DNA of 64,000 nucleotides from Cepaea nemoralis (Eukaryota; Mollusca; Gastropoda; Stylommatophora; Helicidae): the NCBI GenBank assembly GCA_014155875.1, contig JACEFZ010018303.1, positions 1,204,501 to 1,268,500 of the forward strand, written 5' to 3'. Below, piece by piece: positions 39,689 to 51,691 of the stretch (its first letter is position 1; the number at the start of each line of letters is the position of its first letter). The translations under genes were made by a program, and so were the position numbers. The notes beneath the pieces were generated by a model. The model did no database searches. It worked only from the letters and a program-made list of their open reading frames with translations, and was not told where the DNA came from.

Positions 39689-42132
39689 CTCGCTGCATAA
39701 AAAAAATTGTCAACACGAAATTCCTGCCAGATTCAGTCAGCTGAGCGTAGAAACATTTGCACGCCGACATCTTGAGTTGCACCGTACTACACGAATCACA
39801 CACAAGCTTCGACGTCACAAAATGGAGAAGAGCAGGAATAGGTAAACTGGAAGATCATACAGTTTGCAAGTTACAACAGTAAGTTGGAAGGTTATATTTC
39901 ACAAGAACAATCAGTTCGACTAGAATTAACATGTCAAGACAGTGAGAAAATAGTACTGTAATAACACCGTTGCGTATAAGAATTACAATAACAGTATAAT
40001 AGTTACACAGCAAGAATGCACCATACGCGCAAAACGGCACTATATTAAACACAACACAGCGCTATCAAATATTTGTGAACAACGAACATTATAAGAGATT
40101 GTAAGATATTTAAGAACATTATATTTAGAACGAATGTGTGACACTTATAGCTTGATGTTACCTTGGAAAAGAAGATAGACAGCAGATACAGGCCATATGA
40201 GTAATTTGACTATATAGTCGACATGGAAGATACTTATGGCAATCATAGTAGGCAGTGAGCTCGTAATAAACACTGCGCTGTCACATTAAGCTATTAACAG
40301 ATTGACATTTCACAGTAACGTGCGGTACTTTCAAGAAATGAATGCAACTGATCGTTTGAAACTGCTCAGGAGTTATTAATTGTTTATTCTCGCAACTCCA
40401 TTGCTGAAGTAATACATTAATAACGATTTGTGGGTTGAATTGTTACATACCCCACATTATCGAGGAACTCCGAAACAGAAGACAGTATATACGAATTATC
40501 CTATCAGAATTTGGGGACAGAGCAGAGCAGTATACAAGAGCAGCAAGTTACACTGCAGTCAGAGATATATATGGTATACTGAACATGACAACGTTGAGGA
40601 GCATGGGTCACCGGTAAATTTCGGAGGTGCACTATTATAATCTGTGGAAAACGAACATACTACTTCGTAAAAAAACCTTGGTGTCCCTCCACATAACCCT
40701 TTTAGGACATTTTTCCTCACTGACACTGCCCCACAATATTCCCGCACTCAACCTTCACTATTTCAACCTTATATTATGATGCCGTTATCGGATACTAGAC
40801 TCACATTGCGCCGCCATACCAAGTGAGCAAGGATGTACTAACGACATTTCAGTCGTCAAGGACACATTGTTGCTGACTAGTTACAGTTGCCGAAGCAGCA
40901 TTTCGGTTGTCTCACGGTGCCAGTTCATTATATTAGACTGACACCTCACTGGCATAGGATCAACGGACACGAAGTTTCTGCACATAATATCGCATTCTTT
41001 ATCGCCAACACTACATATGAGACATTACGGAGACACTACACACGCCATCATAGAGGAATAGAAGGACGGATAAGACAGCACACACCAGTCTACTGTGGGT
41101 ATCGTTGCAATCATATACCCAAATTTAACTCAAAGTTCGACGGGTGCACCATAACCGACTAAATTTTGTCAGTCGGCCACAGACCGCGTGGGTCTAGGTG
41201 CTGGTGTAAGTGCATTACACCATCGTGTCATTTTACCAGATATTGTGTTTCGAGGAGAACCTCCATTAATTGTCGACTGCAGAAAACGAATATATTCGAG
41301 CATTTGGAACAGTCGAGCATGGAATGGACATTTGGAAATTCGTAGAAGACACCGACACCGCAATTTTCTTAAGGCCAGTACCTGTTGTAATTGTCAATTG
41401 GTGTGACATTGATTTTTTTTTAAAGTTTAATAAGGTGTCGTATTTTCAATTATGTCAAAATTTATTATAAATTAACAACCGTTTGTTTTGTATGATAAGT
41501 CAGTAGTATGTTATGTTGAATCTAAGTCTGAAAGTTTTAGTTGTCGTGTTTAAACAATGATTGGTATTTTCGTCCCTCGTTAATCGTCTACTGTGACTAT
41601 TAATTATCTAGTGTCATATATATATTTTTTATATTGAACGTATTCTCACATTATTCATGTGGTTTACATATATTTCATTCATTATAAGAGTATCGCAATT
41701 GTGAGTAGTATAAAAAGTATTTATCGTGTTGTCACTTAAATTTCAAGAATATTAATTTTGTCTTTTATGAATGAAAATATGTACTTTCGTCTTACGTCAA
41801 TCGTCTTTTGTCAGTATTAGTGTTGGTCCGCTGTACTTATATATTTATATTCCTTATATTGAACATATTTTCCCATAATTATTACATATGTCACGGTTCG
41901 TATAATTATCGTATATTTTGAGTGATATATTCTTAGGTGGTCGTCAACGTGACAGTATTCGTGTTAATTAAGTTGATATTTTGGGTCGACGTTGATACCA
42001 CAGGACTTATTATTTAAGTCAATAACTACTCCGTTCCGCGAAGAACCTTATTGCAAATTTGTCGAGTCTTTTCTTCTCTTGCCACTTCGCTATTTATTTC
42101 AGCTAGATAGCTCATTTTACAGGTAGGACAAG
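39689..42132 (+). other. Long leader of G2, no clear gene
   Basis: About 2.4 kb between PBS and Gag, unusually long for a Gypsy element. Short frames occur at 40435-40617, 40887-41162 and 41188-41406, the second with many His and Arg residues. None has a domain I recognise. The section 41.4-42.1 kb is very AT-rich. 'ttttacag' at 42115-42122, just before the Gag start, looks like a splice acceptor, so leader splicing is possible. Confidence 0.45.
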
Positions 42133-44368
42133 ATGTCTACACTACAAGAAATCATGGAATTCGGTGAGAAGACTGGTTTAACTGGTGCTGAACTTAGGAG
42201 TTGGGCTAAACATGAGTTCAGTGAGCATCAAAAAGAAGAGAAACAACGTCAGAAGGAGGAGCGACAGGAACGACTAGCAGCAGAGAAAGAAACCAAACAA
42301 CTGCAGATGGCTCTTGAGAGAGAACTGAAAGAAAAAGAGATGGCTATCAAACATAAATGAGATAATTTTGGAACGCGAAAGGATAGCAGCAGATAAAGAG
42401 AAGTTAATTATGGAGATGCAATTGAAGTAAAAACAGATAGCCGCAGAAACTGAGATTAAAGAGAAACAATTGGCATTTGATAAGGAAAGGCTTGCAACAG
42501 AGACACTTTGGAAGGACAAAGAGGTTGAAGGTAACCTAAAGGTCAAGACACTTGAGATGGAACATGAAGCTGAGATTGAACGAGAGAAAATGCTTGCTAA
42601 ACAGAACGATCCTGTGAAAAAGTACCAAGGTCTATTCAGGAATTTCCAACGAGGTGATTCGGTTAGTTCGTGGATAACTAATTTCGAAGTGCTCGTAAAG
42701 TACTACAAGGTACCAGAGAAGGACGTACCGATACTATTTCACCGTCACCTCGCGTTAGAGCCGTTAAAAGTGATAGAACTGATTCCTGAGGACTTGCGTA
42801 CAAACTATAAATATATGCGCGATCGTGTTCTGTCACATTTTTCTTTGGACGAATCGGGTTTACGTACGAAATTTAAAACACTTACTCCGAAATCGAACCA
42901 AACGTTTCTTGATTTCGCTTCTGAAATGTCTTCAAGTTTTGATAAATGGTGTAAGGCCGCTGATATTTGTTCTGATTATGAAAAAGTCAGAGATTTAATA
43001 ATCAGAGATAGACTTCTATCTGCTATACCAGAACCTATGGCTGTATTCCTAATTGAGAATAAATGTAAGAATATGACTGAGATGGAAGCTAAAGGTGAGT
43101 CTTATTTTAAAGCACATAGAGACGTGTTTGCCAACTGTACTCAACCTGAACTGGTGATAGGAGCAAGTGCCAAATTCCAGAGAAGCAATGGTAAGTTTAG
43201 AAAATTTAGTAGCAATAGCAATAGAAATAGTCCTTATAACAGAGAGGGAGACAGACCAAGGAAGGGGCACTTCACCAGATGCCAATACTGTAAGTTGTCT
43301 CATGGTAACTTAGAAATGTGTGATCGTCACCCAGGCTATACAGCTTACTTAAAAGACATTACTGCTAAGAAGAGAAGTAAGTATGACTCATTCAAGAGAA
43401 GTATAAAATGCTTCTCGTGTCGGGCGTACGGACATACTAGCAGGTCTTGTCCGATGAGAAATTCCTGGAAAGAAGCGAGTATCGCATATGTGTTGTCTAG
43501 CTGTAGTAGCGATTCAGATGATCTAGAGGACACACACGCAGCCATTATAGAGTCATACAATAACAAAACAGGTAAAGAAGGTCATAATAGTGATGATGAA
43601 CCGACATCAGCCAACAAGAGACATATCCACGAAGCAAATGCAGCATACACTCGTCAAGGTACTCTGACGATACACCAAGCGTTGGTTAATGGTTTACCAA
43701 CAACCTGTTTTAGAGACACAGGGTCCGATATTACAGGTGTTAATCACAAACTCATAAGAGAAAGTGATTATACAGGTAAGAGTATTGAGTGCAGGACATT
43801 TGGGGGTACAATAGAAATGTACAAAACTGCATGGGTCAGCATAAAATGCCCATACTATAAAGGTCGAGTGTGCGCAGCAGTACTACCAAACCCATGTGCT
43901 GGGTTGATAATTGGTAACATCGCTGATGTCAAAGATTACGCTCAAACTATAGAACGCAAACCTGATGTGATACTCACAACAACACAAACCCACGTATCAC
44001 AAGAAGAAAGAATTACACATTCATTAAAAGTTCAACTGACTGGTAATAACAACAGTGTGGCACACACAAATAGAACAAAAGTTAAACACAATAGTTACAA
44101 ACAACAGATAAAATGGGATGTTGTAACCATATTTATGACAAACATGTTGAGTTGGCTTAAATTGACCTTATATCAGGTTACATCCATAGTCACAAACACA
44201 GCCTCACAAACAAAGGCATATATTGATGATATTGCGAATAAAAATACAGTCATTCAATCACTCAAGAAAATTTACACACAAGCCAATAATAACAAACAAA
44301 ATTACAATAAACAAATGCATTGGTTAATGCATACTTTATTTACTTGGCTTTTGTCTGCTATAAATTAA
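42133..44368 (+). pseudogene. Gag with SCAN-like capsid, zinc knuckles and protease (G2)
   Basis: Start MSTLQEIMEFGEKTG at 42133, supported by the matching G1 start. Residues up to about 160 form a charged coiled coil, broken by a frameshift near 42350 and an in-frame TAA at 42428-42430. From 42431 the frame is open to 44368. It includes a capsid region (VKKYQGLFRNFQRGDSVSSW), then a SCAN-like segment (QTFLDFASEMSSSFDKWC, VRDLIIRDRLLSAIPEPM). Two Cys/His clusters follow: CQYC...CDRH and CFSCRAYGHTSRSC (a CCHC knuckle). Last is a protease with DTGSDITGV and CAGLIIGNIAD. The final 120 residues are low-complexity. The SCAN resemblance and the CCHC knuckle point to the Gmr1-like group of Ty3/Gypsy. 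Confidence 0.85.
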
Positions 44369-45955
44369 TCAAACATACTCTATTGTCAATATATATACAA
44401 GTGAAAACTATGACAATGTTCAAGTCAACAAAGTTGAAAATTACAAATAGTAACATGCATACAGTACAAAAACACCATAAGTATGTAAGAAAGAAAAGAG
44501 AAAAAAAAAGAGAACGAAAGTAAATAAAAAGAAGACTGAAAGAAATAAATAAAGGAAAATAAAATGGGATGAAAGCGAATGAACTTCATATTTACACATA
44601 GTACATTACAGACACATTTACAGTTTTATTACTTAGAATTCAAAAAAAATTCTTGGATCTAAATCTATACTTGTTCAAAGTGTTCAGACTATATCATAGC
44701 TCTACACTTAATAGTGTAGTGAAATATTTCGGTTATCTATTCTCCAGATAATTTTTCTTAACTATATCTTATTAGAGAACTTAATAAATTATTTGGTTTA
44801 TTTATTCTTGTTGAATATTATATTCCTGATTTAATTTTTTTTAGATGTCTTGAATCTTTTATAGGTATGATTCTTCAAAACTCTATGTCTGCAAGATTTT
44901 AATCAGTCAATCAGAGACATTCTCAGTCGATTATAATTAATAGAGGAACAGATCTATGTTATAAGTTCTTTAAATTATATTTAATGTTCTGTTCTTTTAT
45001 GAGTGTTAGAAAATTTAATAAACATAAATTCAAAACGCACCTTATTGAATAACAATGTTACATTAATTGAAAAAATATATAATGTAATGTAAGATGTGAT
45101 ATAGTTAAATATGGATACACTTGGTGGCAATTTTTCCATATTGACAGAGAATGAATAACTACGCCATGGGAAGTACCTACTCAATGTGTGATCGATCGGT
45201 TGTTCAAACATTGGTTATTCGGACACGGATTCGAGCATACAAGTATTGTAACTGTGAAGTGAACTTATTGACAGTGAACATTTTAATTTAAATGTTATGA
45301 TTCTGTGGTTAAATAACAAATGTTAGTTAATTAAGTATTAATTAATTGAAATATTATAGTATGGTTATAGGGTTAATCATTGTTCGGGAAAGTATTTGAT
45401 TAGAAGGTTAAGTCATTAGAATGAATCTCTAGTTGAATTAATTGTATTGCGTGTCATTATCACATTAAGATCCATAAAAAATCAGTCATCGCTCTCAACA
45501 TATCCACAAAAGTAAAAATATCTCTGAGGATTCTCGTGGAGCACATGTCACCCTACCCACAGATGGAAAAATTGTAAGAAGGAAAATATATGGAGTATAC
45601 AATAATAACAGCAGCGATAATCAACAATGAGGATGATCTACTTGGAAACCCCATTATTACCCTCGTCCGAAACTCATGGTAGTACCTAGAGCTAGGACAC
45701 ACTTGTCTATTAAGACAAGGTAGGGACTAATATGTTTATTAGTTGGTCTGATTCCCCATGATCAGCCACACGACGTCCAACGTGGGGTTTGGACAGGTGG
45801 GCGTGCCCGGCGTATAACTTTATATTTTTTTAGGGTAGATAAGGGGGACAACCAAGTATTAGTCTGTTGTTATTATAGTTGTAGTTAGTTGTGATTATAC
45901 AATATATTTATACACATATAGTTAAAAGGAAAAAAATGTTACACATTTTTTTATC
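44369..45955. other. AT-rich interior of G2 where pol is missing
   Basis: About 1.6 kb with no frame resembling RT, RNase H or integrase on either strand. It may be the decayed or unrelated replacement of pol. Confidence 0.6.
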
Positions 45956-45956
45956 T

Positions 45957-45965
45957 GGGAGGGGG
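45957..45965 (+). other. Polypurine tract of G2
   Basis: GGGAGGGGG followed by CATTA and then the 3' LTR start TGCC at 45971. Suitable place and composition for plus-strand priming. Confidence 0.65.
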
Positions 45966-45970
45966 CATTA

Positions 45971-46574
45971 TGCCATACGGCGGCACGGCCCACCAAGAAA
46001 AGTATGAATTGGAAAATGGGAATTCCCCACTCGGACACGAAAGTGGACGTCAACAAAGGAATCCAAGGAGAATGTGGACAACGTAATTGGAAAGCAACGG
46101 GAGACGCTGTGATTGTGATTTCGAACAAGGACGTGTTTCAAAGGATCTGTGTGAGGTGACCTCTGGACGCGATGATATGAGCGTGAGACAGCTATGAGTC
46201 AGGAGAGGGATCTGTTGATGATGACACCGCAGTGAAGTAACCGGGCGGAAAAACCTAGAGTGGAATTACAGCTTAAATGGAATCAGTGGATTAGGGCTTC
46301 AAGCAGAGCGCAGTAGACTGAACACTCATCGGTGGATTAGTAAAGTAGGTGCCGACCCTGTCTATAGGGGTCAACCTACAGGTCTGCGTGAGTTTAATGT
46401 TCACATGTCTGCTACGGAATAAACTTCTGGTAGCGTTTTGATATCTTGACTTTTGCCGTTGATTATCATTGTATTCAAGGTAAGGACGCAAGTTTAATTC
46501 TTCGTCCTTCGTTGCTGTTTTCCATTATTACGAGTTGATACCTCGACGGTTGCCGGTGTAGGCACTTCGAGGCA
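45971..46574 (+). repeat. 3' LTR of G2
   Basis: Same length and ends as the 5' LTR, about 15 base differences and no indels seen by eye. Confidence 0.92.
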
Positions 46575-46671
46575 ATGACTACAAGCTTACTTTAGATAGA
46601 TCTCTTCCAATCATATTTTCTATCTATTCTTCTATTCTATCTATATTTTTAACGGGAACGGGCCGAACATA

Positions 46672-47166
<495 letters not shown>

Positions 47167-47201
47167 CCGCCAGAGCCTGGGCGAAGCCGGGCCGGCAGCT
47201 A

Positions 47202-47202
<1 letters not shown>

Positions 47203-47281
<79 letters not shown>
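47203..47281. repeat. (TA)n tract
   Basis: TA dinucleotides directly after the Helitron CTAG and before repeat X copy 3. Confidence 0.95.
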
Positions 47282-47284
<3 letters not shown>

Positions 47285-47445
47285 TTATTAGTTTAACAAA
47301 ATAATCTGAAATCATACAATTCACAAATGACAGAAGGTAGTCTTATGTTAAACTTTTAACAATGTTCGACTATAATTACACTTACTCAAACTTAGAGATT
47401 GCAATAAAAGAAGTAATAAACAAATTTGTTTTGTATATTCAAGAA

Positions 47446-47704
47446 TTGTTGGTCTCTCTGGTCGAGGGGTTACAATACTTTCTCCGTAATCAGGTTTATC
47501 ACGCAGAGTCTCGTAGCGGGAGAGAGCTGAAAGCGGTTCGACACCCGCTGGTGACTTGCGGATTAACTGAGCCGGCCGCTCAGAAAGCAATGGCAAACTA
47601 CTGAGCGTAATCTTGCCAAGAGATCAACATACAGCTGACAGGTGCTACTGTTGACAGCGATGTCCTATAAAGGATATGCGAATTAAAAACAAAAAAAAAA
47701 AAAT
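47446..47704 (+). mobile_element. tRNA-derived SINE in repeat X (block B only)
   Basis: B box GGTTCGACACC at 47535-47545 and a possible A box TGGTCGAGGGGTTA at 47459-47472; the spacing is longer than in a tRNA. The body includes 'aagcaatggcaaactactga' and ends in an A-rich tail (47682-47703). TTCAAGAA flanks it at 47438-47445 and 47705-47712. Block A has the empty site near 8285. A different SINE family from the one at 18.1 kb. Confidence 0.7.
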
Positions 47705-49448
47705 TTCAAGAAATACTCATATGATAGCTTATACTATATTTATCTTTAGTTTGGAAAGTAGAAAGTCACTGATTACTATGTCATTTTTTTTTTTTCAACT
47801 GGGGCCTTGACGCTGTAACTCACACTAATCCCAGTCACGTGGTTACGATTCAGGTTAAACGTTGACTTTGGCGCTCACATTGCTCTCTATCAAACTGTCT
47901 CACATCTTAAACCTGGTCGTGATTATATCTCATTTGATATTTTGACACTATTTCATTGTGTTTCATGCAAAAATGCCTTATTTCATCAAGAGATTGACAC
48001 ACAATGTGATCTGCCAAATCATTTCATGTGACATTCTGACGGCAATCGGTAAAGTTTCTCATGGATGCTGACAGTTTTCAATGTCTGTTTGTCTCACTTG
48101 AAATATCGGTATGGACGGCGAGTATGTCCAGTCAATGTGTCTTATTTGAAATTATGGTTTGATCGCTCACACTGTTCCGTGTAGATCTGTATCCCTTGAA
48201 ACATTGCCATAAGCGCTTATGGTATTCGCTTTCAAATAGCCTCAGCTTAATTCGTTAAGTTGCAGTTCACAATGTCTGTATCCAAATGTCTGCTTTGGAA
48301 ACTTTGTGTGTTCGCTTACATGGTACTCTCTCAAATTTCCCCATTTGAAACACAGCCATGGCACCCCCCCCCCCCCCCCCTCCCCCCCCCCCCCCTCCCG
48401 ACTATCCCAGTCAAGTGCCTCAGTTGAACCTGACATAAATGTGTTGTTTCGTTTTTTGGACAGTATTAGTTTCTTTTTCAGTTTGAAAATAGATTTTCAA
48501 CATCGGTGTATCTTTTCCCAGAAAAGATTAACTCTTCCGATTTCTAAGAATTATTTGCAAGGAAAATCATGTCACATACATGTCTGAGTTCTGGAATTGG
48601 GTTTCCACACATTTTGAATTCTCCATAATGTTCACTGATATCATTGTTTCTTATTTTCTTTATCATATATGCTGCAGCGATACTGTATAGGTACAGCACA
48701 CACAAAACTGCAGCAATGTCTTATTTCTCATGTTCTAAAGTGAAATGTGTCAGCTTTTTGACGCGCTTTTCTTGCAGCAGCTTATTGTTCAAGACCAACT
48801 GATTCAGTTAAGTGAATCACATATGCTTGCATTTCCATTTCTCCCACAATTTATCATGCTAAACACAGTCGACGTCCTTGCTGCAGTCTACAAAACAAGA
48901 ATGTAGATCTATATACTAATGTCGATGAGGGTGAAGACGCAGTTACTGGTTCCTGTGTCCTGTCAGAAAAATGCCCTTTCTTCTTGTTATGGAATTGTTA
49001 CAGCGTTTTGCTATATGCTAATTGTCCGAGAGCGATGATGTCATCAATGTAACTGTTGTTTCTTCTCCTGGTAGTCCAGGGGTGGGAACTTTCTTTTAAT
49101 CACTAATTTTCACTAAAATTAATTAATCACTAAAATGTTGACTTCTCGTCCCTGACTTGGGGACGTAAATTACAACTACCTCTGAATTCGGAGTTGGGTC
49201 GCCTGATGGCGAAGGACACTGGTAAAAGAGAAAACTAATGCCACATGCAAAGAGCAGTCCAATGCGATAGAAGTAGTAGCAGGCGTATGGACTAGGCTTG
49301 AGTTCAGGGCGAGTGAACCAAAGAAAAGACATATTTAGTTGAACAAGTGTTACTGTCTTTTATTGTACAGATGTTTACGATTATTTCGTTTGTCCAACCG
49401 CCTGTTGTTGATGTTGTTACAACATATGAAAACATTGTGACAGGCATA
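47705..49448. other. Non-coding part of block B
   Basis: Counterpart of 8285-10315. It holds a single unit of the 51-bp VNTR (about 47877-47930), a poly-C tract at about 48364-48398, and the conserved 69-codon minus-strand frame at 49123-49332. No gene is supported. Confidence 0.55.
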
Positions 49449-49860
49449 CAATCATCATCATCATGCCGGTAAGCGTGACCGGTCATGTTTCGCCGTCTGG
49501 CGCGATCACCACAGTCGTGGATCAGCTCGGTGTTCTTGTCTCGACCATACCACGTGGACAAGCCATCCAGGTATTTACTTCTCTTCCGTCCCTTTGTTTT
49601 CTTCACCTTAAATCTTGCCAGTTGTCACCAAATTCTCCAACTTATTTCTTCTCATAACCTGACAAAATTTGTGACAGTCTCCGTCTAATTTCTCTAATCA
49701 GTTTACAGTTTTCACTTGTCTTTCTATGACTTGGTCATTAGTTTTTCTGTCTGTCCATTGTATTTCCTTCAGAAACTACATTTCCACAGCCAACAGATGT
49801 TTTTCAACTTGTCTGCTTATTGTCCACGCTTCACATCAATACACAAGCGCAGGTTCTATG
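49449..49860 (-). pseudogene. LINE-C 3' fragment, block B, 3' portion
   Basis: Matches C1 (10316-10735) closely, including KGRKRSKYLDGLSTWYGRDK and the GAT-type tail. Interrupted at 49861 by a Penelope-like fragment and resumed at 51041. Confidence 0.85.
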
Positions 49861-51029
49861 TCTATGTACCGCTGCCAGTCTATCAGTCGCACTGAGGCTC
49901 TCTCCTCCAGGCCAAAACCACGAAACAATAGACCTGTCCTCTCACTTACTTATCATCCCCACAATATTACTGCCAAGAATATCCTTTTTAAACACCTATC
50001 CATTCTCCGGGCGGACCCGACCACTAGTGATGTCTTCTCAGAGGCTCCTCTGGTGGCATATAAGCGGGATCGTAACCTCAGAGATGTGCTGGTCCATAGC
50101 AGGCTACCCCAACCTCACCAGTCTCTTCCTGACACGGTGGCGTGTCTTCGATCGGTTTGCAAGACCTATCCATACGTACTTCAAACCCAGAGTCTGACAT
50201 TCCCTAAGACGACCTTCCACATCCGTGAGGGTTTCTCATGCATCAGTCGCAACGTCAGTAAACCAGTATCCATGCATTTCAACAGTCCTGACCACCATGG
50301 CGTAGCCGACATACAGGTCACGGCCATCAAATCATGCGCATCCCACGAACGGGATCGGAAGACATTGGAACACCGTCTCATCTTCCAGTTGGGCACACTC
50401 TCCCCTCACGGCCTTAATGTCCAACACAGCTTCATTTAACCCCCCACCCCACCCCTCCCACCCCTAGCTTACAGTCCACCATCTGGGTACGTGCAGATCC
50501 TTTGTATGACATTAGTCAACTCTCTTGGCGGATTTACGTTCGGTGTTTTGCCATCCTTTTCTGAACGACCGCCACTCATGCCCCTCTGTGTATACTAACA
50601 CTATATAGGTTTCCGCAGCGGTGTTTCGAGCGCTTAACGATAATTGCTAATTGTCATCTGCGACCGTAACATCTTTGCCGGTCTCAAATTTCACTTTTCC
50701 GCACACATGGGCGCGTCTCCATCCCCACTCCCCCTCCCGCTTGACCTTTGACCCGTGTACCATACATCCGGTCTATTGATCCACTGGCGCCCTACGCGTG
50801 TCAGACTTTCCAAGCCAGGACACAGAATTCAGATGAGTACATTTAATTTTAATTAGTTTAATAGTTTAATATTGTCATAGTGTGTTTCATGTAGTTTTGT
50901 GTTGGTTTGTATTTGTTTGTCCTGTGCTGACGAAGGCTTTGGCCGCAACCTCCAATTTGTCTCTTGTAGTCGTGTTTTAGTAAAGCTCACAATCTACTTC
51001 TCGTTTATTTTGGGTGATTCATTCATTGC
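49861..51029 (+). pseudogene. Penelope-like fragment, GIY-YIG core deleted
   Basis: Clean insertion relative to block A with an 11-bp target duplication CAGGTTCTATG (49850-49860, 51030-51040). The frame 49900-50439 reads NRPVLSLTYHPHNITAKNIL, APLVAYKRDRNLRDVLVHSR and KTTFHIREGFSCISRNV, then jumps to KPVSMHFNSPDHHGVADI, ending LGTLSPHGLNVQHSFI. This is the C-terminal part of a Penelope-like ORF, but the segment that should hold the GIY and YIGET motifs is missing in frame. The 3' UTR has GCTGACGAAGGCTTTGGCC. The family differs from the element at 36-38 kb. Confidence 0.75.
50927..50949 (+). ncRNA. Hammerhead-like core, one base off
   Basis: CTGACGA (50927-50933), helix II GGC-TTTG-GCC (inside 50935-50944), then GCAAC where GAAAC is expected. 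Order and spacing fit a hammerhead core typical of Penelope-like elements; the GCAA change would disable it. Confidence 0.4.
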
Positions 51030-51040
51030 CAGGTTCTATG

Positions 51041-51435
51041 TAGCACCTCAACACTCTTCTTCTCGTTGCAAATGACATCTTTGTATTGGTCAGAACGTTT
51101 TTCATCTTCCAAAAGACTACCTTCGCCATGGCGAATCTTGTTCTAATCTATTTAAGGCATCTCCCATCAGATGTTATGACTTTTCCCAGATAATTGTACC
51201 TATTAACTTGTTTTAGAATATTCCAATTTACTTGTATATTACATTGTAGTATTTCGTTCTTCCTAGTGACAACCATAGTATGTCACTTCTTCCAATGTAA
51301 TTCTAACCCTAGTTGTTCACCGTGTGCAACAACTGTATCTACTAAATATTGCAGATCCTGCTCATTGTCTGCAATCAATACCGTATCATCCGTATATCTA
51401 ATGTTACTGATGTTACCTTCCCATTTGGTGATTTA
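51041..51435 (-). pseudogene. LINE-C 3' fragment, block B, 5' portion
   Basis: Continuation of the fragment split by the Penelope-like insertion. It carries the YADD-type motif region (near 51380) with stops, as in block A (10750-11140). Confidence 0.82.
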
Positions 51436-51691
51436 CAAACTACTCTCAAATCACAACACTGACAATAAAAATAATATTTACTTACGGCCTACAGTTTTTT
51501 TTTTTCCAAGTGGTGTAGTAGAAACAAAGTAAAAACAAAACAATGTATTATATGTTGACAAACTATTTACACAACAGCCAAACTATTTACACAACAGGCA
51601 GGACTGGAGATATTTGCGTGTAGTTTTCAATATGAAGATCCTTTCTTCAAACGTTAAGGTTTGTTAGGTATATGGTGCTAGCTCCACATGT

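Larger units (their letters stand above)
39066..46574 (+). mobile_element. LTR retrotransposon G2 (Gypsy, Gmr1-like), no pol
   Basis: Two 604-bp LTRs (39066-39669, 45971-46574) bracket a 6.3-kb interior with Gag-protease but no RT, RNase H or integrase. The LTRs differ at about 15 of 604 positions by eye, so insertion is fairly recent. Flanks TTGAC (39061-39065) and ATGAC (46575-46579) match the single ATGAC in Helitron-like element 1 at the same site, giving a 5-bp target duplication with one mutation. Mobilisation would need pol from another element. Confidence 0.92.

Noticed and set aside
47362..47604. Overlapping frames on both strands near 47.4-47.6 kb as genes
   Set aside because: They lie over a SINE with Pol III boxes and flanking duplications.
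48242..48587. Gly- or Pro-rich short frames
   Set aside because: Produced by the poly-C tract at about 48364-48398.
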